DNA from: JADKIH01 sp031417395
GTDB lineage: Bacteria > Bacteroidota > Bacteroidia > AKYH767-A > 2013-40CM-41-45
Direction: 5' to 3'
DNA length: 64,000 bases
Assembly (NCBI GenBank): GCA_031417395.1
Contig: JANOVM010000034.1
Coordinates: 70,208-134,207 of the forward strand
Made by a program: the position numbers and the translations under genes. The notes below the pieces were generated by a model, which was not told where the DNA came from, did not search any database, and saw only the letters and a program-made list of their open reading frames with translations. The number at the start of each line of letters is the position of its first letter. Within the stretch, counting starts at the first letter, position 1. Shown here in pieces: positions 46,101-54,834 of this stretch.

Positions 46101-49100
46101 GTTGATACCATACCGGTTTCAGGACCTGATCATGGTACATTCTCCATTGATTCACTAGGTAATTATACCTATACTCCTGATTCGCTTTACAACGGATCCG
46201 ACACTATAATTATAAGCATTTGCGACGGAGGCACACCGCTGCCTTCACTATGTGAAAACGATACATTAATATTTAACGTTACCTCTGTTAACGATACTCC
46301 TGTTATTGCCAACGATGCAAATACTACCAATGAAGATACACCGGTTAGTGGAACGGTAATTACAGCAGCCGATGCAGATCCTGATGCTACCGTCCTATCC
46401 GCCAATACCACTCCTGTGCTTGCTCCGGCAAATGGTTCAATTATTGTCAACAGCAATGGAACCTATACGTATACACCGAACCTGAACTTCAACGGTACCG
46501 ATCAAATCATTATCAGTATATGCGACAGTGGTTTGCCGCTGCCCGCTATTTGTGTAAACGATACACTTACCATTACTGTCTTGCCGGTCAACGATCCGCC
46601 TGTTATTTCAAGTGATACAGGAAGCACTCCGGAAGGAACTCCTGTTTCAGGAATCATAATTACCGGAACTGATTTTGATCCTGATACTACGGTGCTTGTT
46701 GTTGATACTATACCTGTCTCGGGACCTGGTAATGGAACTTTCACTATTGACTCGCTCGGTAATTACACTTATACACCTGACTCATTATTCAACGGCACCG
46801 ATACTGTAATCATTAGTATATGTGACGGAGGAACTCCTTTACCGGCTATATGCGAAAACGATACACTAATATTTACCGTTACTTCTGTAAACGATACTCC
46901 TGTAATTGCTAACGACGTCAACACTACTAATGAAGATATTGCTGTCAGCGGAACGGTCATAACCGGTGCTGATGCTGATCCGGATGCTACTGTTCTTTCT
47001 GCCAATACAACTCCTGTTGCAGGGCCTTCCAACGGTTCAATTATAGTAAACAGTAATGGAACATATACCTATACTCCGAATCTTAACTTCAACGGTACCG
47101 ATCAAATTATTATCAGTGTTTGCGACAGTGGATTACCGTTGCCGGCTATTTGCGTCAATGATACACTTACCATTACCGTCTTACCGGTAAATGATCCGCC
47201 TGTAATTTCAAACGATTTCGCAATTACAAATGAAGGAATGGCCTTAAGCGGAAACATTATTACTGCCAGCGACTATGATCCTGATACCACAATGCTATTT
47301 GCAAAAACATTGCTGATAGATCCGCCCAACCATGGAACATTCTCAATTAATGCAAGCGGAAATTATACATACAATCCGGCTGTGCTTTATAATGGTCCGG
47401 ATACTGTTGTCATCAGCATTTGCGATGCAGGCCGACCATTTCCTTCTATTTGCGTATATGACACATTATTTATTACAGTTAATGCAGTAAATAATCCGCC
47501 AATAATATTTAATGAATCCAAAATCACCAATGAAGATACTCCGGTAAGCGGCACGGTCATTAACGGAGATTACGATCTTGACCTTACAACTTTAACAGCA
47601 GATACAACGCCTGTTGCAGGACCCGCTCATGGTTCCATAATTTTAAACAGTAATGGAGCTTATACATATACTCCGGATCTTAACTATAATGGCGTAGATA
47701 CCATCATCATTAGTATATGCGATAATGGCATTCCCCTACCGGCCATTTGTGTGAACGATACATTAATCATTACAGTATTAATATTTAACGATCCACCTGT
47801 AATATCGAGTGATACAGGAAGTACAACGGAAGGAACTCCGGTTTCAGGAACAGTGCTCACCGGAACCGATTACGATCCTGATTCAACAACATTAGTGGTA
47901 GATACTATTCCTGTTTCCGGACCTGATCATGGAACGATTGATATTGATCCATTGGGAAATTACACATACACGCCGGATTCATTATTCAACGGCATGGATA
48001 CAGTAATCATAAGTATATGCGATGAAGGACTACCATTACCTGCAAAATGTGAAAATGACACCTTGATTTTCACGATAGGTGCTGTCAACAATACCCCTGT
48101 GATTTCAAATGATGGAATTACAACCAATGAAGACATACCTGTGAGCGGCACCGTTATTACAAGTGCAGATGCAGATCCTGATGGAACACCGCTTACAGCA
48201 AACACAATTGCTGTTTCGGGCCCTCAACATGGAACTATTACAATAAACAGCGATGGCAGTTATTTATATATTCCAAATCCGGATTATAATGGGTTCGATC
48301 AGGTTATCATTAATATTTGTGATAGCGGTTTACCATTACCGGCAATATGTAAATATGATACGTTGAATATTTTCGTTCAGGCAGTAAATGATCCGCCGGT
48401 AATTTCAAACGATTCTGCTGCTACGCAAGAAGATGTTCCTGTAATAGGAACAATTCTTAATGCCGGTGATTTTGATCCTGATACGACAAATCTTACTGTA
48501 GATAATACTCCTTTATACGGACCATTGCACGGAAGCATTTCGATGGATTCATTAGGCAATTACACGTATACTCCTAACCCATATTTTAATGGAATCGATA
48601 CTATCATATTTACGATTTGTGACGGAGGCACTCCTTTACCAAAAATTTGTAGAAACGACACAATAATAATAACAATACAGTCTGTAAATAATGCCCCGGT
48701 AGCTGTAAACGATTCAGTAAATGTTTGTGCTAAGGGATCAATACAAATTAATCCTTGTGTAAACGATTATGATTTCGATGGAGATACAATCAATATCAGT
48801 TCCATAATTCAGCCGGCACATGGAATAGCCACGCTAAACAATAAAACCATTACGTATGTTCCGGATCCTGTATACATTGGACTGGATTCTATCACCTATA
48901 CAATATGCGACAGTACAGCATTACCGTTATGCTCCACTGCAGTAATATACATCGATGTTCATGGAATATTTAGCACAAGTATATTAGCCACGGAAGTATT
49001 GTGTTATGGAGACAGTACAGGATCAATAACACTAAATCCCATTGGAGATGGTCCGTTCACATATCAATGGAAAAAAGGAATGGCCAATATTTCCAATTCG

Positions 49101-50621
49101 CAAAACTTATTAAATATTCCGCAAGGATTGTATTCAGTTACCATAACAGATTCACTGGGATGCTCTCTGGATGATTCAGCAACCGTTAATCAGCCTGCTG
49201 CTGCTCTTGCGCTTTCGGGCACAACAACAGATATTAATTGCTACGGTGATAGCACAGGAGGCATCTCTGTATCGGTAAGCGGAGGAACATTATCCTATTC
49301 TTATCAATGGAATAACGGAATGAGTACAAAAGACCTTCTATTAGTTCCATCAGCAACGTATACACTTGTCGTAGTTGACAATAATGGCTGTACAGATTCT
49401 CTTACAGCAACAATAAATCAACCCTCATCACCCATTACTATTAACGCATTAACAAATCCTGCAAATTGTTTATTATCAGGTATTGGTTCTATTGATGCAA
49501 CCGTTTCCGGAGGATCACCGGGCTATACTTATTTGTGGAGTAATGGACAATCGACGCAGGACATTAGCGATGTGGGAGGAAATTACACCTTAACTTTAAC
49601 AGACAACAAAGGATGTACAGACAGTGCAACGTTTACAATAAATGACGTTTCTGTATTTACAGTAAACACTACAGATTCGACATCCTTCTGTGCAGGAGGT
49701 CAGGCAATTTTAAATGCTTCGATTTCCTCAGGAACACTCCAATGGTATTTTAACGGAAATCCAATTTCTGCAGCCACTTCCGGTTCCTATCAGGCGACAC
49801 AGACAGGGCAATACAGTGTTACGATAAATAATTCCTGCGGTATATATAATTCAGACACCATAGCTATTAATGCAAACCCAATACCAATAATTTCAGTAAG
49901 CGGTACTATAGACATTTGTGAAGGATCATCGACTCAACTGAATGCTTCAGGTGCCACAACGTATTTCTGGGCACCCGCTACAGGGCTTGATAATCCGAAT
50001 ATTGCAAACCCCATTGCTTCACCTACTAATACCACTAACTATATACTAACCGGAGCTACTGGAAATTGTTCAACCGTAAGTCCGGTTACAGTAAATGTTC
50101 ACACTTTACCGGTTGTTACCGTTACATCAACACCGTACGATTGTGAAAACGGTACACAATTGAATGCAAGCGGTGGCACAGACTATATATGGACACCTAT
50201 GACGGGATTAAATTTTGCCAATATTGCCAACCCGGTGGCAATTCCGGGAACAACAACTACCTATACTGTTACGGTAACCGACTCTCTACTTTGCTCATCA
50301 ATAAGTTCAATAACTGTTGTTACAAATTGTGACGACATACTGGAAATCCCAACAGGAATTTCTCCGGGCGATGATGGCCCAAATGACACTTGGGTTATAA
50401 ATGGACTACAAAATTATCCGGGAAATCATATTAGTATTTTCAATCGTTGGGGAAACATTGTATTCGAAGCACAACCATACCAAAACGATTGGCAAGGCAA
50501 GTGCACTAAAAGGGGAAGACTGGCAGGAGAAGCATTGCCGGACGGCACCTATTACTACATTATAGAATTGGGTGAAGGCCTTCCGGTTAAAACAGGGTTT
50601 ATAGAAATAAGGAATAAATAA
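40107..50621 (+). CDS. Giant SprB-like T9SS surface adhesin
   Basis: 3504 residues; later starts at 40146 or 40164 would shorten the long N-terminal signal region (hydrophobic core FLVTFAFILCTQGVQG). Residues ~45-375 form a globular domain I cannot name with confidence (YGLMYDLIKNYDVPIKWV, MPHADPTWATHSNL, GIWAGCHAVSVMEG, GYVMYQGGHN). Then come an Ig-like segment, two unusual beta domains (~570-730 and ~820-970), a chain of cadherin/tandem-95 repeats including a 12-unit array of 100-residue repeats (~1661-2859), about three SprB repeats (CYGDSTGSITL, CYGDSTGGISV; ~2952-3182), Ig-like units, and a type B gliding-associated C-terminal domain (IPTGISPGDDGPNDTWVI, IFNRWGNIVFEA, LPDGTYYYII). It should be secreted by T9SS, and its partner is the PorP/SprF gene directly downstream. 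Likely role: adhesion, possibly gliding. Confidence 0.88.
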   Translation: MIELVKNKANSLCMDGKTSMVRYLKRISFLVTFAFILCTQGVQGATETFNSGSFIINMGVVPQTVNNGLKPYGLMYDLIKNYDVPIKWVINPSKVKDGIDFTYGGQSYRGGTFIIHAEYRSAAVNAAIASWQAQGVVGVTTTIGISLNVSNTLRVAPYWAMDSKNGSIAIGFLNEARIPSTAYYYRSPATLTCCDDLYVMPHADPTWATHSNLFFWNLNCRGGIWAGCHAVSVMEGPACVNPSNASQNLKFLSTNGLIDFSQHSNGTPPYSYLNYSDPVFQMMGTEDLAHNNGSEKIYLPLKTTSNWHAGVKIGCYDPTHSDIPTKSDGLAVLTAYGRGFNDVNRGYVMYQGGHNIGGTSPDEVSAQREFFNWSFLVATDKAPVVTYSNIPATMTGLQMYPNFTANVTSPAGLTSFTYQWFSTIGGTFSAPTSNVSNFTPPAVGSITSAIIYCKVTDGCGRKTIEPVSVTILPPPTAPVAINDSINFSSLCTPVPNTINVLVNDSDINGNMSNSITFIGGGNYGTFTNNGGGSVTYYPGPLFIGVDTMRYQVCDNTTPFPLCSQAKIIVNTSGAGICAIYQYYRTDTVVGDLVQFQNAVDSPDSCLGFPNQSDGNNTNSAYLNTDADSIIIRLGMVLSAGDTIRIRAGSDNNNCVDFVAQGSLTSGGFVNGVNTANFSIPAGGSKTYSYYNFIVTQATQYLKIKNQITACDNNFNFDGVYAVHRSCVSASPLALGESTSTGQNTSVTTNVRSNDSDPQSLLLSVSIYTVPANGTATVNGAGNIIYTPNIGFTGTDQIIYKICNTSCLCDTAILTVTVTGNPCPGTKIGQFISGNATSVMSSSNVTNPNNALGVSDASNGSNANTAIIANIVGANFILNLTDTVTAGNTIVIRMAPDNNSSTTIRVQGNITNAWGSPSTTTNFNLPAGSSKIYANYNFVVNDSTRYLKFTQQTTNASADVDNMSFSFWLCRNLPNRPPQANDDTASTYVNQPVTRNVALNDVDPDGNSLTVSIINPLAYIGTATASGGTITYTPDFGTIGTDTVTYLVCDNGTPSLCDTGRFIITNIYPGPPVGVKDNSTTLSGSPVLINVQANDTLAVNSYSYTTSLAPALLSASNGTTVLVGNSIQYTPNAGFTGVDSFAYNICDNGTPSACDSAIVFVTVDNRFPVANADIDTTAACNSVIIDVIANDTDPENGIKTITSVSVPSNGTAVISNNQIVYTPSSSPVFTGVATFTYQVCDNGIPTRCATGNVSVTVNSNNPPSNPPTVINDTGTTFIGQSIPISVLANDSDPDADSIRVDSTAIGLQAPAKGTLQYLPNNQIRYIPNPGTFGLDSFQYKACDIHISGSGCINIISTCSVGKVYVWVLNRAPTANDDSIATLITYAISNTVATNDMEPDNQPMTFSVIRNPAHGTITMNSSGGYTFTPDGLYSGIDTVIYSVCDNHVIQACDTAYLFINIGTLNIPPNPQADTITTSGSLPYSGTVATNDSDPNGNLNPTSYSMTSGATNGTITFNNNGSYTYTANIGFIGMDYVFYSVCDSGAPIYCTPSYLTIIVPNLPPVTYNENLSVNEDDSLIKIAGNGILSNGDYDPNLNSLKVTTSPLVNPLHGTVTVQSTGAFTYNPSAGFNGPDYFVVNVCDSTYMLSPLCTADTVFITVLPVNDPPVISNDIATTNEGTPLLGTILTAGDYDTDTTALSANTVPVDLPNNGTFVINAAGNYTYTPNALFNGKDTVVISICDSGRPLPSICRNDTLFITINPVNTPPIIINDNASTNEGTPVSGTILTAGDYDPDTTVISANTVPVDLPNNGTFVINAAGNYTYTPNALFNGKDTVVISICDSGTPLPALCVNDTLIIPVNAVNDPPVIINDVISTNEDTPVSGTIITGGDYDPDLTVLSANTTPVRSPSNGSIVVNSNGTYTYTPNLNFNGTDIVVISICDNGIPLPALCVNDTLTITVLPVNDPPVISGDTGSTSEGTPTSGSILSGTDIDPDSTVLVVDTIPVSGPDHGTFSIDSLGNYTYTPDSLYNGSDTIIISICDGGTPLPSLCENDTLIFNVTSVNDTPVIANDANTTNEDTPVSGTVITAADADPDATVLSANTTPVLAPANGSIIVNSNGTYTYTPNLNFNGTDQIIISICDSGLPLPAICVNDTLTITVLPVNDPPVISSDTGSTPEGTPVSGIIITGTDFDPDTTVLVVDTIPVSGPGNGTFTIDSLGNYTYTPDSLFNGTDTVIISICDGGTPLPAICENDTLIFTVTSVNDTPVIANDVNTTNEDIAVSGTVITGADADPDATVLSANTTPVAGPSNGSIIVNSNGTYTYTPNLNFNGTDQIIISVCDSGLPLPAICVNDTLTITVLPVNDPPVISNDFAITNEGMALSGNIITASDYDPDTTMLFAKTLLIDPPNHGTFSINASGNYTYNPAVLYNGPDTVVISICDAGRPFPSICVYDTLFITVNAVNNPPIIFNESKITNEDTPVSGTVINGDYDLDLTTLTADTTPVAGPAHGSIILNSNGAYTYTPDLNYNGVDTIIISICDNGIPLPAICVNDTLIITVLIFNDPPVISSDTGSTTEGTPVSGTVLTGTDYDPDSTTLVVDTIPVSGPDHGTIDIDPLGNYTYTPDSLFNGMDTVIISICDEGLPLPAKCENDTLIFTIGAVNNTPVISNDGITTNEDIPVSGTVITSADADPDGTPLTANTIAVSGPQHGTITINSDGSYLYIPNPDYNGFDQVIINICDSGLPLPAICKYDTLNIFVQAVNDPPVISNDSAATQEDVPVIGTILNAGDFDPDTTNLTVDNTPLYGPLHGSISMDSLGNYTYTPNPYFNGIDTIIFTICDGGTPLPKICRNDTIIITIQSVNNAPVAVNDSVNVCAKGSIQINPCVNDYDFDGDTINISSIIQPAHGIATLNNKTITYVPDPVYIGLDSITYTICDSTALPLCSTAVIYIDVHGIFSTSILATEVLCYGDSTGSITLNPIGDGPFTYQWKKGMANISNSQNLLNIPQGLYSVTITDSLGCSLDDSATVNQPAAALALSGTTTDINCYGDSTGGISVSVSGGTLSYSYQWNNGMSTKDLLLVPSATYTLVVVDNNGCTDSLTATINQPSSPITINALTNPANCLLSGIGSIDATVSGGSPGYTYLWSNGQSTQDISDVGGNYTLTLTDNKGCTDSATFTINDVSVFTVNTTDSTSFCAGGQAILNASISSGTLQWYFNGNPISAATSGSYQATQTGQYSVTINNSCGIYNSDTIAINANPIPIISVSGTIDICEGSSTQLNASGATTYFWAPATGLDNPNIANPIASPTNTTNYILTGATGNCSTVSPVTVNVHTLPVVTVTSTPYDCENGTQLNASGGTDYIWTPMTGLNFANIANPVAIPGTTTTYTVTVTDSLLCSSISSITVVTNCDDILEIPTGISPGDDGPNDTWVINGLQNYPGNHISIFNRWGNIVFEAQPYQNDWQGKCTKRGRLAGEALPDGTYYYIIELGEGLPVKTGFIEIRNK
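45087..48683 (+). repeat. Tandem array of twelve ~300-bp cadherin-like repeats
   Basis: Each unit encodes 100 residues beginning VNDPPV or similar (the ninth is 99). From unit 3 on, two subtypes alternate: type A (TNEDTPVSGTVIT, NGSIIVNSNGTYTYTPNLNF) and type B (GSTPEGTPVSG, HGTFSIDSLGNYTYTPDSLF), so the DNA has a 600-bp higher-order period. Units 1 and 2 are near copies of each other. Confidence 0.9.
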
Positions 50622-50660
50622 CATATTGAAAAAAGTATCTGTGATTAAATCACAAAAAAA

Positions 50661-51617
50661 ATGAAAACAAATAAAGCAATTTTAACTAGAACCGGGAAGA
50701 AAGGCCTTCTTCTGATCTTCCTGTTAATGTTATGCTTAAAATCGAATGCACAATTCGACCAGAAGTTTACCCAGTATATGAATAATGAAATGTTTATTAA
50801 TCCCGCATATACAGGAACAAGAGAATATACTGCAATTACGCTAGCTTACAGGAATCAGTGGGTTGGTTTTGAAGGTGCACCAAAAACACAAACATTTTCC
50901 ATTCACTCGCCAATAAAAGAAGGATGGGGATTGGGAATATCAGCTTTAAATGAAGAAATAGGAATTACCCATCAATTGAAATTCAATGGAAGTTATGCTT
51001 ATCAAATTAAGATAAACCGTAAAGACAAACTTTCTTTTGGTATTTTAGGAAGTCTCGTTAATATCAGGGAAAATTACAATGAACTACTTCTGAGAGACAA
51101 AACCGACATCAATTTTTCTGCAAACAATGCTAATGTAATTGCTCCCAATGCGGGTTTTGGAATGTATTACTACAGCAGAAAATATTTTGTTGGCTTATCC
51201 ATTCCCCGCATGATCAAAAACTCGATTATTACAGATGGATCCTCAGTGGTAAAAAATTCAGCCTCACCCAAAAACTGGCATTTCTATCTGACGGCAGGTT
51301 ATGTAAAAGGCATAAGCAATGATTTTAAAATCAAACCTTCCTTTATGATAAAGGAAGTCTATGGAGCGCCCCTACAGGTAGAAGTTTCATTGCAGGGAAT
51401 TGTAAAAAACTTTTGGTGGATCGGCATTTCTTATCATACCGGTGATGCCATTTCAGCGATTACCGGATTTCATATAACTCCGCCTTTAAGGGTATTTTAC
51501 TCCTATGATTACTCCATAACAAAACTTAAATCATACAATTCCGGCTCCCATGAAATAACGATTAGTTACGATATTTCAAATCGCAGTAAAACGATTACGA
51601 ATCCAAGATTTTTCTAA
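50661..51617 (+). CDS. PorP/SprF family type IX secretion membrane protein
   Basis: 318 residues. After a signal peptide (LLLIFLLMLCLKSNAQ) the sequence begins QFDQKFTQYMNNEMFINPAYTGT, the hallmark of PorP/SprF proteins. It continues with barrel strands such as WGLGISALNEEIGITHQLKFNGSYAYQI, PNAGFGMYYYSRKYFVGLSIP and the late FWWIGISYHTGDAISAITGFHITPPLRVFYSYDY, LGSxEI-like GSHEITISYDI. Members sit in the outer membrane and are needed for secretion or anchoring of their neighbouring type B adhesin (SprF for SprB). It lies 39 nt downstream of the giant adhesin, probably in its operon. Confidence 0.93.
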   Translation: MKTNKAILTRTGKKGLLLIFLLMLCLKSNAQFDQKFTQYMNNEMFINPAYTGTREYTAITLAYRNQWVGFEGAPKTQTFSIHSPIKEGWGLGISALNEEIGITHQLKFNGSYAYQIKINRKDKLSFGILGSLVNIRENYNELLLRDKTDINFSANNANVIAPNAGFGMYYYSRKYFVGLSIPRMIKNSIITDGSSVVKNSASPKNWHFYLTAGYVKGISNDFKIKPSFMIKEVYGAPLQVEVSLQGIVKNFWWIGISYHTGDAISAITGFHITPPLRVFYSYDYSITKLKSYNSGSHEITISYDISNRSKTITNPRFF

Positions 51618-51661
51618 ACAAATTTATAAATAGTTTAATTATCTCTAAAACAAATAAGACC

Positions 51662-51709
51662 ATGACAAAAACAAAAAGAATGAAAGAATTTGATCATCCC
51701 TTCGGGTAA
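51662..51709 (+). CDS. Possible 15-codon leader peptide
   Basis: ATG-TAA frame encoding MTKTKRMKEFDHPFG, between the PorP/SprF stop and a strong terminator. Size and position fit a leader peptide or a chance ORF. No ribosome-stalling pattern is clear, so this is speculative. Confidence 0.2.
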   Translation: MTKTKRMKEFDHPFG

Positions 51710-51762
51710 GGGCACTTGTACGTAAACAACACCAACACTTAACAAAACACAAATAAATCCGG

Positions 51763-51796
51763 AACGGAGGCCTTAAAAAGCCTCCGTTTCTTTTTG
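51763..51796 (+). terminator. Intrinsic terminator of the adhesin-sprF unit
   Basis: Perfect stem AACGGAGGC / GCCTCCGTT (51763-51771 / 51780-51788) with an 8-nt loop and a T-rich tail. Confidence 0.88.
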
Positions 51797-51855
51797 TATT
51801 AAAGATTTTGCTTAAGAAATATATTAAGCATAAATTAGGGAAAATTACAATAAGA

Positions 51856-54771
51856 ATGTTTTCCCTTCCGGGCAATAAGTATTTTTTTATAATTGTTTTT
51901 CTCCATGCGTATTTTATCAATATGCTAAGTGGACAAGAAAGTGAACCGTATTTCAGACACTATACGACAGAAAACGGATTGCCCAGCAGTGAAGTCTACT
52001 CCATACTAGAAGATAAAAAGGGAAACGTATGGTTTGGCACAGACAGAGGAGTTGCCAGATTCGACGGCTATGAGTTCAAAACTTTCACCTACCTCGATGG
52101 ACTTACGGATAATACGGTATTCAATTTACAAGAAGATAAATTCGGTCGAATCTGGATGCTTTCATTTTCCTGCAGGCTATACTACTATGAAAACGGCAAG
52201 GTCCATGCATATAAATATAATAGTCTTCTGTTAAAAGAAAGTCAGGGAAGAATTCCAACTTCCTTCTATGTAGATAGTCTGGAGAACGTCTATACCTCCG
52301 TTCATTCCTTTGGAATATTAAAAATAGACTCTTCGGGAAATTATAACTGGAAGCATAGAATAAGTCACTTAGGAAGTATAAATTACATTATTGACGAGCA
52401 GACTCCTAATAATGCCCTATTGGCTTATACCTATAATAAAGAAATTCTACATGCAAAATATATTCACATCAGGAATAACTTAACCGATACATTTTCCATA
52501 TCTGACAATGGGAAAGACAGATTCACTGCCATTCGCCTAACAACGGATAAACTGGTTTTCTCCTCCGGAAAATCATTATACGAAAAAAACAAGAAATCCA
52601 TTGAGCTAATTGCTGAGTTACCCGGAAAGATAATTACACTTTCAAAAGATAATAATCAAAACTTGTGGGCAGGTACGGAATCAGGAGTATTTCAAATAAA
52701 TACTATTAACACCAATAAAATTGCTGCTAACTATCTTCGTGAAAATAGTATTACAGGAATTTTACAAGATCGTGAAGGAGGTTTTTGGTTTACAACTTTG
52801 GATAAAGGCGTTTATTATATGCCGGGTTATGGAATTCAGGGAATACCTTTTAATGAAGGACCGTTTCAGAAACCTATAAGTCTTGTAAGCGATAAAAAAT
52901 CGAATATATATGCAGGTTGCTGGAATGGAATGCTGGTGAAAATACATGCTGCTAAAAAAGAAATCATGTTTATTCCCGGCAAACCCGATTATAATTCCAT
53001 GATCTTCAATTTGACTTACTTTGATGACGAAAGACTTCTGTTAAGCAGATCAAACCCGGGGTTTATAAAAAATAAAAAATATTATCCCATTTACAATAAA
53101 AATGTTTTCGGAATTAAAACAGAACTAGTCAAAGATTCAAATGAAATATATTATGCAGCAGGGACTACCTTTTTCTTTATTATCCGCAACGACTCTGTGA
53201 TTGAAAATATCTTTCTCGGGCAGAGAATAAATTGCTTAATAAGGGATTCACAAAAACGAATTATACTTGGCTGTTCAAGAGGGGTTTTTGTTTTTAATCT
53301 AATAAGTAAAACTTTATCTCCATTACACAAGGACCTCATGGACTTAAGAATTGATGACATCAAAATGTATAATAATAAAATTGCTATGGCATCAAAGGGA
53401 AAGGGACTTTTGATTCTGGACGGTGATAGCATTCAAACAATTGATGAAAGTAAAGGACTTTGCAGCAACCTCGTCAATAAAATATTGATTAGAGAGAATC
53501 AAATATGGTGTACAACCAATAAGGGAATAAGCAAGATTGTATTCCAAAATTCCCAAAATACTGATTATAGTATTACTAATGTTAATAGTGGCGATGGATT
53601 ATTTAGTGATGAAATTACAGGAATCACTGAGCTTAATGATACCATTTATGTAGCTTCAAATTCCGGGATATCATTTTTTAATTCACGAACTGACTTTACT
53701 AATTCAATAAATCCGCCGGTTCAAATAAAATCTTTTAAAATAAATAATTCAGATACAGCCGTTGGCGAAAATATTATTTTAAAATATAACCAAAACAACA
53801 TTCATATTGATTTCACAGGAATATCATTCAGAAGCAGTGGGAAAATAAAATATAACTACCATTTGATTTCCGGTAAGGATACTACTTCTTCTATAATTTC
53901 CGGGAAAAGTGTGGAATTCCTTTCACTGAATCCGGGGCAGTATCATTTTTCTGTTTCTGCCATAAATAATTCAGGTATTTATAGTAAAATACCTGCTACA
54001 ATCTCTTTTGAAATACGTCCGGCATGGTGGCAATCACTTTGGTTCAGAATCATCATAGCTGCTTTAATTTCAGTCTTCATTTACCTTCTATACAGAAACA
54101 AACTCAAGCAACTGAAACAGCAATTTGAAACAGAACGCAAGCAAGCATCACTTCAGTTAACTGCTATGCGTGCTCAAATGAATCCTCATTTTATTTTCAA
54201 TGTAATGAATTCAATACGCAATTACATGCAGAATCACGACCTAGCCTCAGCTGAAAAATATTTAACCTCATTCTCCAAGCTGGTGAGGTACACGCTCGAT
54301 AATTCTGAAGTACAAGAAATCAGTTTAGAAGAGGAATTAGAAGCAATTAAAAACTATGTTGCACACGAAATGCTTCGATTTGAAAATGGTTTCGAATTTG
54401 ACGTTCTAATCAACGAAGGTATTGATCCTTCAGAGATTACCTTACTTTCTATGTTACTTCAGCCATATGTAGAAAATGCTATCAAGCATGGAATCAACAG
54501 AATGAAAAAAGGAGGCAAAATATTAATAGCTATAAGAGAAGAGAATGAAAAGGTCATTATAGCTATTGAAGACAATGGCGTTGGTACAGCAGAAGCTATG
54601 AAATGGAATTCAAGCAACAGAGTCAATCACATTTCGCATGGCACATCCTTAAATTCAGAAAGAATAAAAGCCTACAACAAAGTATATAATAAAAACATAA
54701 AAGTTCATATTACCAACCTGACTGCTAAGGATGGAAGTCCGTCAGGAACAAGGGTTGAAGTAGAACTCTAA
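51856..54771 (+). CDS. LytS-type sensor histidine kinase with Reg_prop beta-propeller
   Basis: 971 residues from the ATG at 51856; the frame is open to a TTG at 51808. A signal/anchor segment (YFFIIVFLHAYFINMLSGQ) is followed by a large periplasmic region of two-component propeller repeats (FRHYTTENGLPSSEVYSILEDKKGNVWFGT, GLTDNTVFNLQEDKFGRIWML) and a Y_Y_Y-like domain (YNYHLISGKD). One membrane helix (LWFRIIIAALISVFIYLLY, ~728-747) leads to a His_kinase/LytS domain with the phosphorylation motif RAQMNPHFIFNVMNSIRNYM, then a HATPase (QPYVENAIKHGINR, EDNGVG). It probably senses an extracellular ligand and phosphorylates the LytTR regulator encoded 63 nt downstream. Confidence 0.93.
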   Translation: MFSLPGNKYFFIIVFLHAYFINMLSGQESEPYFRHYTTENGLPSSEVYSILEDKKGNVWFGTDRGVARFDGYEFKTFTYLDGLTDNTVFNLQEDKFGRIWMLSFSCRLYYYENGKVHAYKYNSLLLKESQGRIPTSFYVDSLENVYTSVHSFGILKIDSSGNYNWKHRISHLGSINYIIDEQTPNNALLAYTYNKEILHAKYIHIRNNLTDTFSISDNGKDRFTAIRLTTDKLVFSSGKSLYEKNKKSIELIAELPGKIITLSKDNNQNLWAGTESGVFQINTINTNKIAANYLRENSITGILQDREGGFWFTTLDKGVYYMPGYGIQGIPFNEGPFQKPISLVSDKKSNIYAGCWNGMLVKIHAAKKEIMFIPGKPDYNSMIFNLTYFDDERLLLSRSNPGFIKNKKYYPIYNKNVFGIKTELVKDSNEIYYAAGTTFFFIIRNDSVIENIFLGQRINCLIRDSQKRIILGCSRGVFVFNLISKTLSPLHKDLMDLRIDDIKMYNNKIAMASKGKGLLILDGDSIQTIDESKGLCSNLVNKILIRENQIWCTTNKGISKIVFQNSQNTDYSITNVNSGDGLFSDEITGITELNDTIYVASNSGISFFNSRTDFTNSINPPVQIKSFKINNSDTAVGENIILKYNQNNIHIDFTGISFRSSGKIKYNYHLISGKDTTSSIISGKSVEFLSLNPGQYHFSVSAINNSGIYSKIPATISFEIRPAWWQSLWFRIIIAALISVFIYLLYRNKLKQLKQQFETERKQASLQLTAMRAQMNPHFIFNVMNSIRNYMQNHDLASAEKYLTSFSKLVRYTLDNSEVQEISLEEELEAIKNYVAHEMLRFENGFEFDVLINEGIDPSEITLLSMLLQPYVENAIKHGINRMKKGGKILIAIREENEKVIIAIEDNGVGTAEAMKWNSSNRVNHISHGTSLNSERIKAYNKVYNKNIKVHITNLTAKDGSPSGTRVEVEL

Positions 54772-54834
54772 GCCTTCCTTTCAAATTAGTTTATTTTTAA
54801 GTAAATTTGGAAGATAATGCTTATTCAATAAATC

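Noticed and set aside
45869..48559. Series of minus-strand open frames of 60-90 codons inside the giant adhesin
   Set aside because: They recur with the 300-bp repeats and are shadows of the plus-strand coding repeat.
50640..50654. CRP/FNR-like palindrome TGTGATT-a-AATCACA before the PorP/SprF gene
   Set aside because: The inner spacing is 5 instead of the 6 of a CRP site, it lies 6 nt before the start codon, and no CRP-like promoter context is visible. Probably chance in AT-rich DNA.
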